This document shows positions 60,652-64,000 of a stretch of DNA of 64,000 nucleotides, piece by piece; position 1 is the first letter of the stretch; the number at the start of each line of letters is the position of its first letter. A program made the translations under genes and the position numbers. The DNA comes from Hofstenia miamia (lineage: Eukaryota > Xenacoelomorpha > Acoela), in NCBI GenBank assembly GCA_004352715.1, contig SCFE01000029.1, positions 1,265,230-1,329,229 on the forward strand. The letters are read 5' to 3'. A model generated the notes under the pieces. The model was not told where the DNA came from. It saw only the letters and a list, made by a program, of their open reading frames with translations, and did no database searches.

Positions 60652-62625
60652 ATAGCTAATGTTCTAATAATTAAATAATGGTAGATTCAATTAATATATA
60701 TAATCTTCTTTGGTGTTTAGAAGGTTGTAAGGATTTTATGAAAAGCTCTCAATGAGTTTCAAATAACTTAGTCTTGATATTTGATACATTTTCGTTTCAA
60801 ATTTTATCTTAAACATTTTACTTGGTGACTAGATAATTATCGACCTTAAAATGAATTAATTTTTAAATTTTTACTTGTTTAATAATGTTTCATTTTTAAA
60901 ATTCAAATGCTCATATTATATTTTTCTTCAAAATATTGACTTAGTTACTAAAAGGATTTAAATATGCAGTTTTTATTGGAACATTGTAAATCTTTCAGAA
61001 CTTCAAAATCTATTTGACACAAATTTTCCCTTAAATAAGAAATTGGTCTTCTATGTTTTTCATTTAAGGATGGATTCAAAACTACATATTAATGAATAGC
61101 AATTTGTAGAATGCACATATTTATAAATGTTCATCCCACAAAAGACATAGTCATCCAAAATCTTGGAGTAAAATAGATGGAATAACCAGTATACATATTT
61201 CTTGATTACTTTGGCAACAATCATTTGTCACTATGTGTAATTCAATAGTTTGATTTACTGTAAGTAAAAATATGCTGTTTGAGAAACAGTCACTCTCTTG
61301 AAAAGGTGAAACAGCCATGTATTTCTATCGCTAAAAATCAGTATATTTATTGACTTTCACTTAAAAAAAATTGGCTTAATGATGAATATTTTTACCAAAA
61401 ATTGACTTTATTTAACAACTAAACACAAAAATTAACCAAATAACCCATATTGACTCAAATATGTGACTAGAGCTTAACACATCAATATATTAGGGTGAGA
61501 ATTCTTAATATTATGCACATAGAGGTATCTGGTACCTAATTACTACTTTTGTTCTTGGTATCAGGTCCCACACACCTCTACAAAATACACGATTGATGAT
61601 ATCTAGATGATAAATTAATAGGACACAGTACTCTATAGTCAGGGTAGTTTATATAAATGGCAAAACAATTTTACAAAATTATGCAAGTTCCTATGAATTA
61701 TAAATTTTACATGGCCGCCGTTTGCTTATGGCATATTTAGTTGTTGCGTGGAGTTCGTTAACCTTAACAGTTTTTATTCAATGAAGAATTGCCTCCAACT
61801 AGGAGCAACCAAGATGCTCTTCAGGGACTTTAAAAAGTTTGACTAAGTCATTAGAGCACATGCTTTCTACAATATTAAATAGATACAGTAAAATCTAGTT
61901 GTATTTTTGTTGCATTTTACAAAAAACTTAGTATTTTTTAAATTATGTTTTGACATTTTTTTCAGGTATTTTACAGTATGTGATGCATTATAAGGTGATG
62001 AGCAGCCGAAATTGCAGAAATCAAGAAATTAGATAGAATTTCATGGTAATTTCGATTTTCAAAAACATAGACCCCAAAAGTTTGCATATTTTTTCGCTTC
62101 TTTGTAGCAATAAATTTGCTTTGACAATGAAAAACGTTACCCAGCTCAAATTATATCATGTAAATCTACACAAACATCTCCAAGGAGGAAGGCAAGAATA
62201 TTTCACATGAATTGTTGAATTCAAACACATTGTATGCCCATTTATACATTAAATTTCCTCCTATTTTAGTGAGAACTTTAACAAAAGGTAATATTTTTCA
62301 GGATTTCAATAGTTTTTAGGGATACTGCATACATTTCGGGAAAATGAGTTCCCATAACCTGGCCTTCTTTATAACGTATTCTCATGTGAAATCACGAACT
62401 AGAGAAAACTAGGAAAAATTAATGATTTGACAACAAAACTAAGAATGGAATATAACTTCACTCTTTAATTGAATTAAAATTTACGAATTTTATATTTAAT
62501 AACGAAGGATCGCAAATATGATGATGCATAAAAACCAGATAGATGAGCAAGGATCCAAAAGATCTAAAACACTACATAAATTAAGCAGCTATCAACTGTG
62601 GTTGCGAGTCATTCTCTAATTCATG
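60652..62625. other. AT-rich DNA; likely 3' flank of CHMP6
   Basis: No gene is supported. A GCAATAAATTTGCTTTGACA word at about 62107-62126 resembles the LINE-like tail at 8281. The part nearest 62625 could be the 3' UTR of the minus-strand CHMP6 gene. Confidence 0.35.
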
Positions 62626-62841
62626 CTATGGCACAGATGGCAATTTGCCAGACAGAGGTTCTTGGGGAACATCTGACAATTTTATCGGGGGCTCTTCTTC
62701 ATCCATTCCAGAAAGCATTTCCTCAAGTTCTTTTTCAGCCTCTTCTTCAATACCTCGATCCATAATCGGGGTACCTATCAGTTCGCTGACTTCTTGTTGA
62801 TATGCAATGGAATCAGCAGAGTCCTCCATTAGTTGTTCAAT
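62626..62841 (-). CDS. CHMP6: CHMP6 (ESCRT-III, Vps20), last exon
   Basis: The exon starts after GCGATTTTAG (acceptor, plus-strand 62842-62851) in phase 0 and codes IEQLMEDSADSIAYQQEVSE, then ELIGTP, an acidic helix EEEAEKELEEMLSGMDEEE, and ends IKLSDVPQEPLSGKLPSVP and TAG. The arrangement matches the C terminus of animal CHMP6: the helix with D-x2-(E/D)-x2-x-YQ, an (A/E)E-L-E-E-L helix, and a proline-rich MIT-interacting motif type 2 (I-x-L-x-x-VP-x-EPL) that binds VPS4. CHMP6 bridges ESCRT-II and CHMP4 on endosomal membranes in multivesicular-body formation and abscission. The N-terminal exons, with the myristoylation signal, were not found up to 64000. It is the clearest conserved host gene here. 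Confidence 0.78.
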   Translation of the reverse strand: MEQLMEDSADSIAYQQEVSELIGTPIMDRGIEEEAEKELEEMLSGMDEEEPPIKLSDVPQEPLSGKLPSVP

Positions 62842-64000
62842 CTAAAATCGCGGAAATAAAAAATCCCTAAGGGACAATAATGTTTGACATTGGTAATTGA
62901 GACACGATTGTAAACAAATATTCACATTGCAATCTTGTCATTCGACAGGAATATAATTAGCGCCAATTTCCTAAGATTGTTTTAGTTTTAATCATTGAAA
63001 AGAAAAAATATAGTATACAATACAATTGATTATGGATTTTACCATTGTAGGGTTATTCTGACAAATGATAATAAAACAATGATTGTAAATAAGTAGATGT
63101 CCAGTACTGCTTCTAATTACTAAATGTATAAACTTATCGATCTAGAAACTACTTCAAACAGAAAGTCATCGTATGCTTTCAATGAAAGGTTCATCGTTAA
63201 TTTTATTGCATTTTACTATTGCAGTCGATTACGTTTTCAGGAAGCTTGCCAGAAACTAGACCCAATTTAGGTTGATTAGTCAGATTCAATGATAATACCA
63301 TGCGGGTCATCCTTGATTTACTCAACATTCTGGCCTCTTAGTGAGAATGAAAAACCACTTTCATAAAATACACTTTCAAACTTTAATTTAAGTTTTTTAG
63401 TATTTACTTCTTATCGCCCTAAATTAAAAAAGCCAACATCATTCAAATGGCAACTTCACAAAAATTCAAATATATGGTAATGACAAAAAGCAATGCCTAC
63501 GTAAATCATGTTCGTAAAAATTGTAAAATTTCAAAAATACCAAATTTGATTATTCAAACGATATTTCACCAACACATAAGGGCGCTGCAAAATGTAGTTT
63601 TTCTATATGATTATAATTGACTAATTATCATATTGCCAAATGTTGCCATATCACAGCAGCACCTTTTCATTATTGTTATGAGTCAAACCAAAAATACATA
63701 ACAGATATTCAAACACACCTTATGTTACTTGGATGTATACGTGATTTACAACAAAGATGTATAGAAGTAAAAGATCAACAAAATTATATTGCGCTAGTAT
63801 TGTTGATGAAATGTTCCTAAAGTTGTTAATCAATGTCGAGGTGTTCAATTTGAAAAAGAAGATTGTATGTATTTTGCTAGATATATTAGGAAGAGACTTT
63901 TGAACAATGATGATGATGTTTGTCAAAATTTAGATCAGATTATGATGGTTTGAAAAACTCTTCTAATGCAACAATAAAGGATTATATATATATATATATA
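62842..64000. other. Intron or upstream region of CHMP6; unrecognised plus-strand coding-like sequence
   Basis: Plus-strand 63617-63820 is open (MLLGCIRDLQQRCIEVKDQQ within it). After a change of frame near 63819 a second stretch to about 63951 reads CRGVQFEKEDCMYFARYIRK and ends TGA. Composition looks protein-like and the two pieces may be one broken or spliced gene, possibly a transposase, but I do not recognise it. The window ends in a TA repeat from about 63983. Confidence 0.3.

Overview
The window is AT-rich eukaryotic DNA from a metazoan. It has spliced genes with GT-AG introns, animal-type LINE, LTR, mariner, hAT and Tc1-like elements, and an exon matching the ESCRT-III protein CHMP6. 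The phylum cannot be fixed from sequence alone, but an invertebrate is most likely. It is a draft assembly: there is one 1000-N gap (28508-29507) and five single-N joins (42468, 49802, 50462, 54774, 56868). At least three of these joins carry un-merged overlaps or a misplaced allelic contig.

Layout. 1-9288: AT-rich DNA with a Tc1-like remnant containing a triplicated helix-turn-helix segment, several fold-back/MITE elements, and a two-exon piece of a RING-finger gene with a hAT MITE in its intron. 9289-28460: a CpG-poor transposon graveyard with two LINE remnants on the + strand, two decayed Ty3/gypsy-type copies on the - strand (14409-24370 and about 24640-27747) and a third scrap of the same accessory gene at about 9930-10230. 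28190-28410: a short promoter-like patch beside the gap. 29508-38415: AT-rich DNA with a deleted mariner element, a small four-exon gene for a signal-peptide/Ser-Thr-rich/C-terminal-hydrophobic protein (33926-36722, with a LINE in intron 2), and microsatellites. 38416-48624: a young 10.2-kb Ty3/gypsy element on the - strand. 48625-52369: assembly duplications and two short non-autonomous LTR elements. 53848-55700: an assembly duplication. 56869-60651: a second gypsy lineage on the + strand. 62626-62841: the terminal exon of CHMP6 on the - strand.

The most interesting object is the young gypsy element and its older relative. Both carry, after the integrase and before the 3' LTR, a conserved accessory region of about 1050-1080 codons that I cannot assign to gag, pol or an envelope protein. 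The two copies are highly diverged but align along most of the region, so the gene was kept during evolution of the family. In the young copy the accessory frame becomes continuous with pol if the single N at 42468 is not a real base. Gag-NC ends just after a correctly phased TTTAAAC heptamer that shifts into the pol frame. All five premature stops found in its coding sequence are TGA, which fits CpG decay of CGA arginine codons.
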